A stretch of DNA of 64,000 nucleotides from Atherinomorus stipes (taxonomy: Eukaryota; Chordata; Actinopteri; Atheriniformes; Atherinidae). Below the pieces are notes generated by a model, which was not told where the DNA came from, searched no databases, and saw only the letters and a program-made list of their open reading frames with translations. The translations under genes and the position numbers were made by a program. Of the stretch, positions 1 to 13,500 are shown in pieces (position 1 is the first letter of the stretch; every line of letters starts with the position of its first letter). The DNA lies in contig JALJCO010010195.1 of the NCBI GenBank assembly GCA_023101725.1, positions 558,001 to 622,000 of the forward strand, read 5' to 3'.

Positions 1-131
1 CCACTCAAAGTCCTGCTGCACTCCTTCTTTGTAGCCCGTCACGTTACACCAGATGGTCACATGGGAGCCTTCGGTCCTAATCAGCGGTCCACTCTGCACC
101 GTTACCACTCTCTTAGCCACAGCAACACCAG
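1..131 (-). CDS. igsf3: IGSF3 exon 2, start of first Ig-like domain (partial)
   Basis: Read on the minus strand from 131 to the window edge this is 43 open codons containing QSGPLIRTEGSHVTIWCNV and ending in DFEW. The acceptor is a pyrimidine tract plus CCAG just above 131. The sequence matches the N-terminal Ig domain of IGSF3: the GPL-RTEGS-ITIWCNV block, the first domain cysteine, an N-glycosylation site (NVT) and the core tryptophan. IGSF3 is a type I membrane EWI-family protein with eight Ig domains that associates with tetraspanin webs. The exon starts in phase 1, which matches the donor of the signal-peptide exon at 24002. The rest of the gene lies outside the window to the left. PTGFRN is a possible alternative, but the wording of the domain is closer to IGSF3. 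Confidence 0.85.
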
Positions 132-3100
132 CTGGAGAAAGAGTAGGGGGGGAAGGCAGAAAGGAAAGAGATAACATGGGTTACAAAACTACACTTTAAA
201 TATTTAGCACCTGCACAGTTTATGCACCTTACATCTCCCAGGAAACCTAAAAAGAGCCTGACATGTGCAACTAAGCCTTCTGGGGAGGTCCGACTGAGGT
301 TGAGGTGTCCGCATACGCTGACACGAAACACTGCTTTTAAATTCCACTTGAAAATATCACTAACTCTTGAACAGCACCGCTATTACACAAACCCACACTT
401 TAGCCCTTCACCTCACGGACAGCACGGCAGCTGTACAACACCGAGGTTAGCAGCAGCCTGAGAGTCAGGTGAGAGCTAAAACATGAGCCTGTGGGGGACA
501 TTAAGCGTATCAAGCTGCATAGAGTACAGGTGCTTTTGAAATGGATAATAAATAGTGTTTTGCCAGATGGATTTTTACTCTTTACTCCTTGACATGATCC
601 TTGAGCACAGATAAACTATACAATTGAGCCAGACCAATAAAAATCAGCCAGGCTGACAAAAGTGATCGCTATTTGTTGCTAACATACTGGTGTATACATG
701 TGCAGGGAATCTCAGTCTAGAAAATCTCAGTTAAGAAATGCAAAACACGTGATCTCGAAATGCAATCCATCCATCAGAGACCTCATAAGTTTTTGTTACA
801 GCAGTTGTTTTTCATCTAACAATAACTTATTTGAAGTTCAAAAAACACAACCCAAGACTGCAAGAAATCAAAAAGGTAAACCTTCAGAACTTTTTTTAAA
901 AAAAAAATCCTGAGTAGAATGAACAAGTCATTCTCAATGGTATTAGTGTTTTCACTTAAAACAGTTTGTGGATGAGCATGTGCTGAGCAATGAAACAAAC
1001 TGTAGTTTAAATGCCCCTGTGAAGAGAGATTATTACAAGTCTTTGTAACCTATATTTAGGCATACAGCATATGTGAATCTTGCCACGGCCTCTTACATAC
1101 ACACGCAAACACACAAACACACAGAGAACATTCCCTGTTCAGGGAACAACTACAAACATCCCTCTCATTGGGGCCGGAGACAACAGAGCACTTACACATA
1201 CCCCAAATCCAGACCGAGTGACAAGTACGCTGTTTCCTGTCGGCACAAGCAACTGGGGATTGCAGCTGTGTTTGTGTGTGTGCGCATGTGTGTGTGTGAG
1301 ATAAAGAAAGTCTGTAAATGGCTGCGTCTGTGGGCACAATGCTCGGCATTAATAATTCACCACAACTGCTTTTTAACTTTAACATCCTTGCCCCTCTCAT
1401 TGTAACTTTCTCACACTTCCGCTAGCCCCACTCCCGTTGTTTCATTTATTGTTATTAGCTGGAGCCCATTTGCATCCATGTATGTGTCCATGCAAGAACA
1501 AGCACAAGTCTTTGCATGTGAGAAGGAAGATTCCTGTTTAAAAACACATGCACTGTAAATACACTGAGTCTAAATAACAGGAAACAAAAAATCTGAGGAA
1601 GACCCACACTTTGTTGAGTGTGTGCATGCATCTATGAGAGTGTGTTGCGTGGGCAAACATGCATATCCGTCTCTATAGGTCATATGCTTTGTTTCCTTCC
1701 TGCGCTTCCTGAGCTTCAGATGTTTTGTGCATCGCTTTCTTTCTGGGACACATTTAATTCATGAGCGAAGAAATAAAGATTTAATTTAGAACCCTTCATT
1801 TAAATATGATTCAGATTCAGTCACAGTGATATATCAAAGTGAAAACTCATTAAAGTAATCATTCTTCATGGCATTAATTCTCTTATGGAACCTTAACAGG
1901 ACATAAAATATGTGCTCACGAATGCAACAATTTCAGATGTGCTAACGTCTTTAAAAGAAAAAGAAAGAGAAAATGTTTTATTTAGTCAAATAGCACAATC
2001 ATCCATAAAAATGGGAAAATCATACGATATACAAGTCTGGATGAATATCACAGGAATGCTATGGAGCTTGAGATGATAAACTGAATAATCCAGTTCTCTG
2101 ATGTATTTTTTATTGGTTGTGTACTTGTTAAGATTATTGCCCACATGGATATTGCTTACATCTCTCATCCAGTCGTGAATACTGAATAATATCTTCTAAA
2201 GCTTTATTAACACAAATATAACCAAATGCACACTTGCAATCCAGGCTACTTGTTTTGTTGCCGTTTATGAAAATAGAACAGGATAAAAAAGACATTTAAT
2301 AAGACAAAATATATAAACTCAGGTTTTTACAGAGCGTCTGGGGCTCCGTGATAGAAGAAAATATTGTCATGAGGATGTGTGTGAATCAACTGATAAACTG
2401 TGCACATGTTTAGAAATACAGTTTTTCATTATTTTCATTTTGAATTAGGGAAGTCGCAATCCAGTCTCAAATATTGGATTGGGCTCTGCTCAAAGCACTT
2501 TTGTATGATCGGTATCTGCATCATGGAGTTAAATTTTTAATCCTAATCTATTTTGTTTGAAGACAGATAGGACAGTAACAGTGTATCATGGAGAGTGGTG
2601 GGTACCCCAAGAATGGACAGTCACATTCAGAGCAGAATTAACTTTATCTGGGTAAACCTCGGGTGCCCAAGCGCAGGTGAATGCAGCGTATGATGTACTT
2701 TTATGTGATTCATTTTATACATTAACTAGAGTTGCAGCGAACAAGTTTTTTTTTTTTTTTACGATTCAAATCGGATACAATACCTGGGCTAAGCATATCA
2801 GCCGATACCTGATACTGATCCCATACTACTGTTCAACGAATGAACCGAATACCTTGCCATGCGAGTGAGGGCATCAGGCTTGACAAAAACATTTAGCCCT
2901 GTTAAAAAGAAGTAACAAATTAACACAGATATAAATGTACTTCATATCATTTCTTAACAAAAAAAAGTGTTCATTAGCAGCAAAAAAGAAATAAATACCA
3001 CTTCTCTGTTTTGCGTAATGGTGTAACTAATGTTGTAAACATAGAATTGAAGTGACTAGATCGCTGTAACTGTATTGCTGTGTATGACATTGCTTACAAA

Positions 3101-3341
3101 AAGAGAAATGCCTAAATCAGAATGCTGGATCAGCCTCATTCATCTGATATCCGATCCAGCAAATTACTCAATATCGGAGCCGATATCCGATCCAGGTTTC
3201 TTTCAACAGTGATGCAGCATTTACACAGCATCATCTATTCAGCTGCTGACTTGGATGTTAATATTTGCCATCCAAACTGTTTACATTTAATGAAGAGGAT
3301 GTAAAAGTCATAAAATCACCAGATGTAACAACTATGCAAAA

Positions 3342-3705
3342 TTCATTTTCTGTACTTCTTATCCAATTCAGGGTCACGGGGGTTGCTGGAGCCTATCCCA
3401 GCTATTATCAGGTGAGGCACAGGTGGACAGGTCGCCAGTCTGTTGCAGGGCCAACACAGAGAAACAGACAACCACACACACTCACATTCACACCTAGGGC
3501 CAATTTAGAGTAGACGATTAACCTAACATGCATGTCTTTGGACGGTGGGAGGAAGCTGGAGTACCTGGAGAGAACCCACGCATACACAGGGAGAACATGC
3601 AAACTCCCACAGGCCACTGTTGGAATTGTTTGAACCCCTCCCTCGAACTAGCAACCTTCTTACTGTGAGGCCGCGGTGCAAACCACCACATCACCATACA
3701 GCCCT
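3342..3705 (-). repeat. Dispersed teleost retroposon-like repeat, near full length
   Basis: The sequence belongs to a very common fish repeat. On the minus strand it opens with a GTGATGTGGTGGTTTGCACC-like head containing CCTCACAGTAAGAAGG and continues through TTTGCATGTTCTCCCTGTG. It then passes GTCCAAAGACATGCATGTTAG and ends near GGGATAGGCTCCAGCAACCCCC. More degraded copies of the same family occur in this window near 30.1, 32.4, 38.9 and 47.1 kb. It is probably a non-coding retroposon. Confidence 0.7.
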
Positions 3706-4117
3706 ATGCAAAATTAAATACCCAATAATGCTTAAAATCCACTGTTAAAACTCGCAATTTAGCTCAAAACTAGGATTTCCCATTATCAATGGAGCATAAA
3801 TGTATGTGAAGCAGTAATTTAGGTATACAATGCATTATCCAAAGTAAACAATTGTTGATTCAAAAAGTAGATATTATTTGCTGTTTGCTTGTACAAATTT
3901 TGCCTTACTTGTTACACTGATGGACCACTTTAGTTGAAATAATCAATTCATTATTTCCTAAAATCTAAACCTTTAAAAAAAAAAAAAAAAGAATGAATGA
4001 ATGAATTAATGAATAAATAAAGGTCTAATTTACACGTCGCCCTTTTCCTAGCTTTTGCATGCGCTTGGTCCATCCCCCCGATCAAAATTTTCAAACTTGG
4101 CTAATTAGCATGAGTAT

Positions 4118-4500
4118 ACGGTTGTAACGATATGAAAATTTCATATCACAGTTCTTGTGACCAAAACAGTCATGGTTCTCATTGTTATCGTTGTATTATT
4201 GAAATACCCCCCTAAAAATATCCAAAATGGGTCTAGACATTTACTTTGTCCTTTTTAAAAAGGAAAAATATCAAGTACCGTCCATGTGGGTGCCTTCGTA
4301 GCCTTCCGCCATGCTTTCATAAACTAAACATTGCAAACCGCGACTGTTGCTGCTTTTCCAGGCAATAAGCAGCATCACTGTGAATTTTTCAAAGAGCAGT
4401 AATGAATCACGGTTTTCATGATAATCAAAATTTGAAACGGTATTACTAATTGTTTGGAATTTTAACACAGTTAATAATTCTACCGATGATCGTTACATCC
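4118..4500. mobile_element. Small inverted-repeat element (MITE), hAT-like
   Basis: The left side contains GTTGTAACGATATG and the right side, reverse-complemented, GGGATGTAACGATCATC. The shared core GTAACGAT forms a terminal inverted repeat. The next 60 bases (TTTCATATCACAGTTCTTG) fit the common fish element that begins with a TCACGATATGAAATTT-like head. No clear target duplication is seen and there is no coding capacity. Confidence 0.5.
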
Positions 4501-6696
4501 CGACTACACAGATATGCTTCTCAAGGCCCATTGATACCTGTTTTCCTCCGTTTCTACTTACCAATCACATAATTACTGGGAGACAGAGGTATAACTGGAC
4601 TCAGCAACAGAGTAGCATGTAACAGTGGAGTAATAACCAGTGCAACCGAACTGAATTTCAGTATCAGCTGATGCTCAATCTTAAATGACTTGGATCAGCA
4701 TCATGGATGAAAAATCTAGATTAGGACATCCCTATTTGACATTTTACAGAGCAAATTTGAATGTTAGCCAAACTACAGGGTAATACTGCAAAAATCTTGC
4801 ATCTACTTTGGCCTACACATGCCACATGGCTTTGAAAAAAAAAAAAAAAAAAAGAGGCTAAAACCTACTAAAGATTTCATTTTCTAAGTCAGTTAGCAGA
4901 GGAAATTCATCCACAGAAAGCAAAAAATGAACACTTTATTGTTGAAATGCAATCAAAATCTGGCTGAATGTGTTATGTAGCTTCAGAGGGTAACAAAGGA
5001 GCCTTCAATAGAAACTCAGCTGCCTCTTCTCCTTCGCTGTGATGTCAGTGTGCGATCTGGCGGCACCCAGTCTACCCAATTCCAAGTCAGATCAGCTCAT
5101 AATAGTACTGCTGCATCACTGCTTCTCACGTTTCAACTTCTCATCCACACCTGCTGGAAGCATATTACTCATGCATCCAAGAAAAAGAAAAAAAAACTGG
5201 CATTACTCATACTGTGTTGGTGCACTAAGAGCTTTCCTCCGTTCGCCTGTCTCCTGTCATCCTCCTGAAACAAGCCTCCTTACTTCTGATTACTCTCACG
5301 CTTCCTTCCTCCATGTTTCACCCATCATCAATCCTTCCCTCTGTCCTTCCCCTCTAGTCTTTCTTTGCATATTCCTGTCTCCTCTCCGCGCCTCGCGGTT
5401 CTCTGCATCTTTTCAGGCAGGATTTAAGCAGCTCTGTGGAACTTCAAAGTGCCCATCGCTCTGCAGGCTGTTTAGAAAGGTTGACAATGACATACCAAAC
5501 CCCACAGACCTTCAACTGATCGCTCTATTCCACCACCCATCCAAAGTAATCCTGCGCCCGCAACCTCCCCCTACTTTTTCACCTCTGGCTGCGCTGCCTT
5601 GATCTCCAAGTGCTGTATTTGCTCAACAAGGCCGAAGATTTTCTATTATTAACGCTCATCTCCATCTCTGCATACCTCAAATGTCTCGCTTTGCTATCCC
5701 CTTTTACTCCCGCCCTCACTCTCCTCCATCTTTCCACTCCTGTGTGTCATCTCTCATCTTAGCTGCCAGTTGCTTCCTACTCAGCTTTGCTGGATGCAGG
5801 AAGCATGTGTCCAATGTCAGATGATGGAGACTGACCACGGACAAGCTGTCCTTGCTGTTCATCGGTTGGAGCATACAGAGAAATGGGAGCAAATGATTTC
5901 AAACACACAAACACGCACACGCACACACCAACTTACACAAAAAGCTGCAAAGAGGATTAAGCTAAGTGGAAGGGGGGGTTCAACACTAATCCAATCATTT
6001 GTGGCCAGTGTCTTATTCTCAGCGGAGACAGCAGTGAGGCCACTCACATCCATGCTTGCTCCTCACATCATCACTTCTCCATGACACATGATAATTATAC
6101 ACCTGGAAAGGTGTATAATAAAAAAGCTGCAGGGTGTGAGTAATATAGAGCATACTCACCGCAGCGTAGAGATGCTCTAATGTGGAGATTTGAGCTATCA
6201 ATCAACCCAACTCACTTTTCTTCCATTTCTACACGCATACATACACAACAGTGTTTCGGGAGTTCTCATTAAAGTAATGCATTTTGTAGCCCTTTAACAT
6301 AACCTTATCCATCACAGCTGATGCATATGCCTGTGTCTGAACATACTCAGCGGGCTCTGCGTTAAGGCACAGTTGTGGGCAGCTTTTGCTACTGATGCTT
6401 TAGCTTTGCTCTGCTATAAAAAAGTCAGAAGTCAAAGTGAACAAACATCTGCTCAGTGGTGTAGCTACAGTAAGTGTTAAATAATGAAGACTGTTCCGTG
6501 CAGCTGTTGTTTGTAATTTTCACCTGTGCTTCTTTGCCCCTGTTGGTTTGACCCAACTTTCAGCCAGTAAGAATTCAATCAATGCATGGCGTTATCTCTG
6601 AAGCCTGCATGATGGTGGTCAATAAACAGTTAGGCTAATGCAAATATTAGCTTTGCTACTTCCAGCGTTTGAATCCTAAAAAGTAGTTACCCAGCT

Positions 6697-7592
6697 ATAG
6701 AGGGTAGGGATGTCCCAATACCAATCCCAGTATCGGTGCTCGCTCCGATATTAGCCTATTTTGCTATACTCGCTACCTTGAGCTCCGGATGTCATGTGAC
6801 TCGTGTTTACGCAGCCAAGCTGGCGGGAAAATACTCTTCAATATGAATGGCGCTGCTTAGCATTTACTCCATCAGAGCCTACGCTTCATTTCAAATCAGA
6901 AGAAGCTTTTCATTACACGAGGATAGATTGAATTAAATAGATTAAATAAGATTAAATAGATTTGATTATCTGACCCGTATCATGTCCCAGAGATATGACT
7001 ACTTTTCAAAACATTAGTGGCGGTAGAAGCAGACTTTTTTTTTCCAATCTCTCTCTCTCTCCCACCCCAAACACATACATAGTCCTACAATTTCAGACAT
7101 TTCACTCAGGATTCACTTTGTCGTGGTAGGCTAAGTTTCTTTCTAAATCCATTCTGTACGCTTTGAGTATATTTTTGGTTAGCTGGTTTAAGTTTGAATA
7201 TATTTATCTGTGTAAAATTATGACAGCATTTCATTATTAGCTTTACATTGCTAAAATAGGCTACAGCAAACCACAACTGCATCAGATTGGCTATTTATAA
7301 GCTTATAATGACTTGTATGACTTTTATTTCTGCTACTGTGAAGTCCAACTGTCGTTTGATGAAGTAGTTGTAACTGTCATGGTAAGCTAATAGGGTAGCA
7401 ACATGACCGCATCGCACATGCAGAAATGCTTATTTTCATTATAAAAACGAAAAAAACAACGCTTCTCACTTTTCCCTATTAATTAGTCGGGTCAGTAGCT
7501 ACTCGGTATCAGCAAGTACTCAATCTCAGTACTCATAGGCTACTTGTACTTGGTCGGCAAAAGTGTGGTATCAGGACATCTCTAATAGAGGG
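6697..7592. mobile_element. Non-autonomous hAT transposon with perfect 8-bp target duplication
   Basis: The element runs 6705-7584 (880 bp). The left terminus is TAGGGATGTCC and the right terminus, reverse-complemented, TAGAGATGTCC. The flanking bases ATAGAGGG occur at 6697-6704 and again at 7585-7592, a perfect 8-bp target site duplication, which is diagnostic of hAT insertion. The subterminal bases (CCAATACCAATCCCAGTATCG) are also typical. No transposase frame remains. Internal segments at about 7127-7290 and 7318-7405 resemble parts of the 20.0-21.6 kb element. Confidence 0.9.
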
Positions 7593-10500
7593 CATTCTGA
7601 TTTTAAACCTAATCAACATAGCACACAAAAACATGAGAAATCATGCGATAATGTACATAAGAAGGTAAGTGGATGCATTAACTAAAAAAAAAAAACATGT
7701 TGCATACAGTCAAACACAAAGCATCAGGTAGAAATAAAACCAAAGATTAACTGCACACCTGCAAACCATCATTTTTTACCTCATCTGACCCACTGACTTT
7801 TATTTCCAGTGCACCATACTCAGCATTCAAGCTTCAACATCTTTAAACTCAGGCTTTTGATATTAAATACATACCTGAATTTAACCCATTCGCACTGATC
7901 ATAATTAACGTCTGGCACAGTGTTTCAGTTCAGAACTGCCAAGAGGAAACTCTCCAGTTTCAGTTAAGTTCAATTTGGGGAGATTAAAAATTCAAACCAG
8001 CAGAGGGGACCAAGGTTTCTGTGGTTGAGCCATTAAAGCTCCCTCTGAAACAGGAGATATATCTATCTATGATGAAAATTTGATGCAAGTAAAACCAACT
8101 AAATCGTCCAAATAGCTTGTTAAAGGAAAATATGGACAGGTGAGGTTTATAACTGCATCTTACACTGATGAGACTCATATTCTTAGACAATGAACCAAAG
8201 TGGTTTATCAAAAATGAATTTATGGCATGAATCATGTTCCACTGCATATGCAGTGTATCCCATTTAAACGCTCTCAGTCTTTTTTCTCAATCATTTTCTT
8301 TCTCAATGTGATTGGCTACTATGGAAACGGCTTTTTCTTCTGCCTTGGTAAAGCCTCACACTGCTTTATTATGAACAACAAAATCAGGTTTTTCCCTAAA
8401 GATTATCTTGTTCCTTTTTTACCCTGAAATATTTGATCATATAGAGGAATACGGCAAAAATGTGAACTCAACACAGCTGTGTGATATATTTTTAATTTTG
8501 CTCTGACTTTTCTATGTGAGCACACTTTGAAGTTACAGCCAACATCTAGAATATTAATAAAAAAGAAAAAAAAAGCAACAACCTGTCACCAAAAAACAAC
8601 ACAGAAAGTTGGATTGAGAAGGTTCTGATGTCATATAGTTGTGAAATATGAGCATAATAGTTATAAACAAAATAGAAATCATACATCCCCCAAAGTGAAA
8701 TTCAAGCTCCCGCACTGGATGCGAAAACTTATGAGGATTTTCAGACAGGAAGGTAATGATGAGGGGAGCAAATTACTCCATGGTGGGAGGAGAAGAAAAA
8801 AGAAGAAAGGATGGAAGGGTAACGGAAAACAGACAGTTACCTCCAGGGTGCCAAACAGTACTAAACTAAGTGAGAATGCCACTGACTAACGTCCTGCATA
8901 TGACTTACAGAGAGAATAACTGAACATCAGAGAATTTCCCTCTCAACACCTCTCAGCACTAGTTAACCATTCTCCAAAAACCACCCTTCATCTTTCTCCC
9001 TCCAGGCTCCTGAAAGTGTTTGACCCCGTTAACATCATTACCAGAGAGAGACAGAGTCCGAGAGAGAGACAGAGATCCCAGAATGAGACAAAACTGGTGG
9101 GAGGAAGATAGCAGCAGAAAAAAAAAAGAGATTTCCATGTAGCCGAATTAGGATATGCTTATACAATATAATTTGTGCCTTTTTCCCACCATTGTTGCAC
9201 AAAATAAACCTGCAGGTGCTTTTATAGAGTCAGAATTGCCTTTTTTGTAATGCCTCATGGGCTTTAACCATTTTGACAAAAGTGATTTTTTTGTTTGTGC
9301 GAATGCTCAACTGATGGGAAAAATGAGGTTTCAGACTAAAAATTTGCACATTGTCTTTGAGGAAGAAAGTGAGCTTGTCACTCTTTACACATAGCACTGG
9401 GTAATCATGTCATCCTAATGTAAACCATGTAATGGATTTATGTCAATCCCCACTCTTTCATCCCCGTATTTTGGCTCTATGAGGGGCTCTAGACAGCATC
9501 AAACATTGCAATTCAGCCTGCATCCTCACTCCTTTTTCCAGTCCTTGTCCCTCCTGCAGCGATAATCACCATCTGCGTCAGAATGTATAAATCAGTGTAG
9601 CAGGCCTGTTATTAACAACCTCTGACCCCCTTTCTAGCTTCAGAATCTTCAACAAATCCCCATCCTGCCTGCCTAATTTATTAAATATAATCTTTTAGAG
9701 CTAAATATGGCAGACGCTTTTCTTCTGAGCTGGTGAGAAGGCTAAGTGATTTACAAGGCAAAACACTAGTTGCTGAAAGCTCTGTCAGTCGAGAAACGGG
9801 TGTGACAGTGATTGTTACATGGACGAATACTGAGCGAAAGAGAGACTAAATGCTGTCTCCCATTAGCGGCCAGTAAGACAGGCTGACTGGTCACTCCAAC
9901 AGCTGACAAACAGTCACAACAACTGCCTATTACACCCACGCAGCTCTAATCAGACCAAGAACGACAGAGAACAAGATGTACAGGGAGTGAGGATAATAGT
10001 AATCATAGTGTACGTCGCCATTTCTTTGTATGTTTTTTAGAGGCATTAGCGATGTCTGCTGTATTCAACGATTATTAGATTAAGACAGTTACACGCAGGA
10101 AGATGTTGACTGTGGGAGTTTTTGTAAGCCATTGAGAGAAGATTTGCCCTCATATATTTAAAAGCCTTAGGAACCAGGAAACACTGTCAGAAGGCATGAG
10201 GTGGATGATGCAGAGATTTGTAGCATATTAATGTACTTTTCTTCCACCTCTAACTCAAGAGAAAGCTTAAATTCCCATATTTTTAACTTGTAGTGAACCT
10301 TAAAACACTCAGAACCTGAGGTCCCCATTTTGTTGCCCTCGAGAAAACTGAGTAAACATACCGTTAAACCCCCAGTTGCTTTAACTTGATAGTCTAACTA
10401 CTCATTGTAACTAAATCCACCTATAAGCATCTCTGAAGCTCACTAATCAACCCTCTATGTCCTCCATGGCAACATCTAATTTAAAAACAATGAGCTATTC

Positions 10501-13500
10501 ACAAAGGATTGTGTGCTGGACAGCCTCACTGTGATGACAAGGCTTCAGGAAATTGCTACTCAAAGTCAAAAGCTATATTCACTGCAGATTAAATGAACTA
10601 GTGTGTTTTATTTCCTTCGTTTCCAGTCTATATTGCAATGCTAAAGCTAGCCAGCAGTCTTCTTTGCTCATAAGCTTCTTTTTTCCGTGCATGGCACAGC
10701 TCAGCTTAGTTTTTCTAGTCCTCTTTTTTGTTTTGTTTTGTTTATTTGTTTTTTGGTTTTCCATTGGATGCTTTCAGGACCAAACGGTTCTGGCAACTCC
10801 CTGAGGGTAATCTGTCCACTGGGGAGCACGGCAATCAGTGTATGAATTGTTAGAGTTAACAACTGTACTAAGAGCAGTGCAATCATTATTTTACTGAGGT
10901 CTACATGCATTTCAGAAATGGCAGTGGATGGAACTGCGTTCAGGGGATTCTGGATTGTTGGTCCTTGTGTACCCCTGGCTGAAAAGCAAATACTAATGAT
11001 TAGCCTGGACTAATGGCTGCATGCCTTGGGGTCAACATTCTGTCATCAAGAATCACCATTTGTTTCATTTTGTTTGTTTGTTTTGCTCTTTTGGTTGAGC
11101 CAAAATCGGCTGTATGTGAGCAAAATTCAGTATATACTGTATGGATGAGAAAAGTAGAATTAAGCCAATTACTTGTACGACCACTGTATTAACTTATTTT
11201 ATGGCAGAAGTTGATGGTTTTGGAATGAGAATCTATAATGGCCAAAATGTTTGGGAACCAGCTCTTAAGGAAGTTTTGCAGCTGATTCAGACTTATAGGT
11301 TATCTTAATCTTTCCATATATTTGTCATTGATCCAAGAACTATGAAACAGTTTTGAACATAAATAGTACTCTATTCTTCTTCATTTGTATCCTCCCTGTT
11401 TAGACTTGAGTCGATGCTTGAAGTATCAAATCTAACTGTTTAAAGTATGTTGACAGTAATTTTTATGCTGCATAGCTGAATCCTGAACGGATCACTTGGT
11501 TTTCTCACAACTAAGAGATTGTTTGCAAATCTGTATGCACCCATCAGTGTGGGTGGTCAATGAAGCGTGATATTAACAGAATACAGATATAAAACAAGCC
11601 CCCCTATCTCCGTTAATCTACGCAGTTATCATGCTCCAAAAACAGTTTAACACTTCTGTAGACAAAACTGCTCACACTTGTTTCAAAATAACACAAATAC
11701 ACACAGATTTTCACAGTTTCAGACAAGATGCCGACAAGTCTTTCAAAAAGTTACTGATGTTTCTCAGATGAGCCGAGTCTCACTCCAAGCAAGTTCATGT
11801 TAAGTTGTGGGTCCCCAGTTTTGAAACTCAAAATAAAATCTAAATTTTCTGTCTGGCCTGGGAAGACTGCTGTGAATCCCCACCTGGATCAGGCTCTTCT
11901 CTGCTCTCACTATGCTAACTAGTCCTAATTTACGACTCCCCTGGGCTACAACAGTCATGACCCCACCTGCGCTGTTGCACATAACAGCTGGTCAGATGAG
12001 AATGAAAGCAGTAGGGGGGTTTCCAATACAAATTCATACTCCTCCGTTGATGTGTTACAGAATATTGTTAAATAGCCACAACAAGTTCATGTCATAAGAG
12101 AAGAGAAGAGGCATGCTCTGTTGTTTTTTTTTTTTTTTTTTTTTTCCTATCGTGAGTTGATTCATGTTTTTGCTGGCACCGACAGCATTTGTGGGTTGTG
12201 TCAACAGCAGAGGGCAAATCATAATCTATCCTTTTCTACAGAACAGCTGCCTCTTCATCCTCCCTCTTACACCCTCAGCTGCTTCACCTTCCTGTTAGAC
12301 CACAATGAACAGAGCTCCTGAGTCAGTTTTGATCAGCAAACAATGATCCCTCTGATATTTGGTGATACTGAACAAGTTATATCCCTCCAGCTCATCCTAC
12401 AAAGCCACCAGTTACAAAAAGCTACATGTTGCTTTACCACTCAGCCCATGACTCAGCCCACTAAGCATGAAGATGAGGTAAAGCAAACAAGCTTTCTCTG
12501 AAACTTTATTAGACATTACTTGCATGACTATGCTATTTAGCTTTACAGCACTGCAGCAAAAGTCAACTGGGACAGTCGGCGCAGAGCTGAAACTCAGTTC
12601 CTGCAATATAGTCAAATATGGCACAGCTAGAGAAACATCTTGACATATAAATCTAATTAAAACGTAAAAGCATGTGTCAGGACAGCACCTCACCAGCCAT
12701 ATTGTGAATGAATAATTCATAAAGAAAGAGAGAGACCATGAGGAACGGTAGCTGGGTGGCCATGTCTCTATGGCCACTGCAGCCACAGTGGAAAAGGGTT
12801 TGAAATCCCCACACTGACTGCATCACTCATGGGTAATACAAACAGCCTTATTGGGAGCTTGTTAAACAGTCCACAAGATGACAGATGCACACACTTATTG
12901 TAGGCTGTGATGGCTGTGATGAACTTGCAGCAGGAAAGTCTGTTAGACATGGACGTGTTAATACGAGGAGTTAAAACAGACTGTTTATTTTATTATTATT
13001 TACAGTTAAAACCTGTGAGGAAAACAGATCAGGACAGCAGTGGAAGTCAGACCAGTCTTCTCATACTGTAAAAGCCTATATATACACACACACACACCTC
13101 CAGCACATTAAGTGCCTCCAGCTACACTCCTCCCTGAGTCCATTAACTCTATATGGACACCTGCTACCCCACTAACCTCATCCCCCTCAACCCCTCCTAA
13201 GTCATAACCACCCCGGCCCCCCTCTTCCCAAACATACACACATCCCCCCACATCCTGTCTGGATGACAAAGCACTGAAGTCTCCAATCTACTCCCGGACA
13301 AAACTGTCAACCACTCATGATGCAAGAAGAAAATATTACATGCTGTCAAAGTTAAATCGTTGTAAAGGAAAGTGAGACTATAATACCACTCAGCTATCTG
13401 CAGTCATCATCCATCTCAAGCTTGTGTACAATTTCGCCTGACAGCTGTATCTGCTTAATGTACAGTTGTTAGTTTTTGTGTGATTGGCAACTTGCTATCA

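Larger units (their letters stand above)
2446..4734. mobile_element. Nested cluster of non-autonomous hAT-type elements
   Basis: The left end reads TAGGGAAGTCGCAATCCAG and the right end, reverse-complemented, TAGGGATGTCCTAATCTAG. This looks like an imperfect terminal inverted repeat of the hAT kind. Inside are tracts of the GATATCCGATCC / GATACCTGATAC type (about 2765-2830 and 3121-3197), a feature of abundant fish hAT MITEs. A separate dispersed repeat (3342-3705) and a smaller inverted-repeat element (about 4120-4500) have inserted in it. Flanking 8-mers agree only weakly (TTTTGAAT and TTTGACAT), so the outer boundaries are provisional. No transposase frame is visible. Confidence 0.5.

Noticed and set aside
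5039..5602. 187-codon open frame, plus strand
   Set aside because: Low-complexity Ser/Pro/Leu-rich translation of a C/T-rich stretch, with no splice context, no domain and a second overlapping open frame. It lies in igsf3 intron 1.
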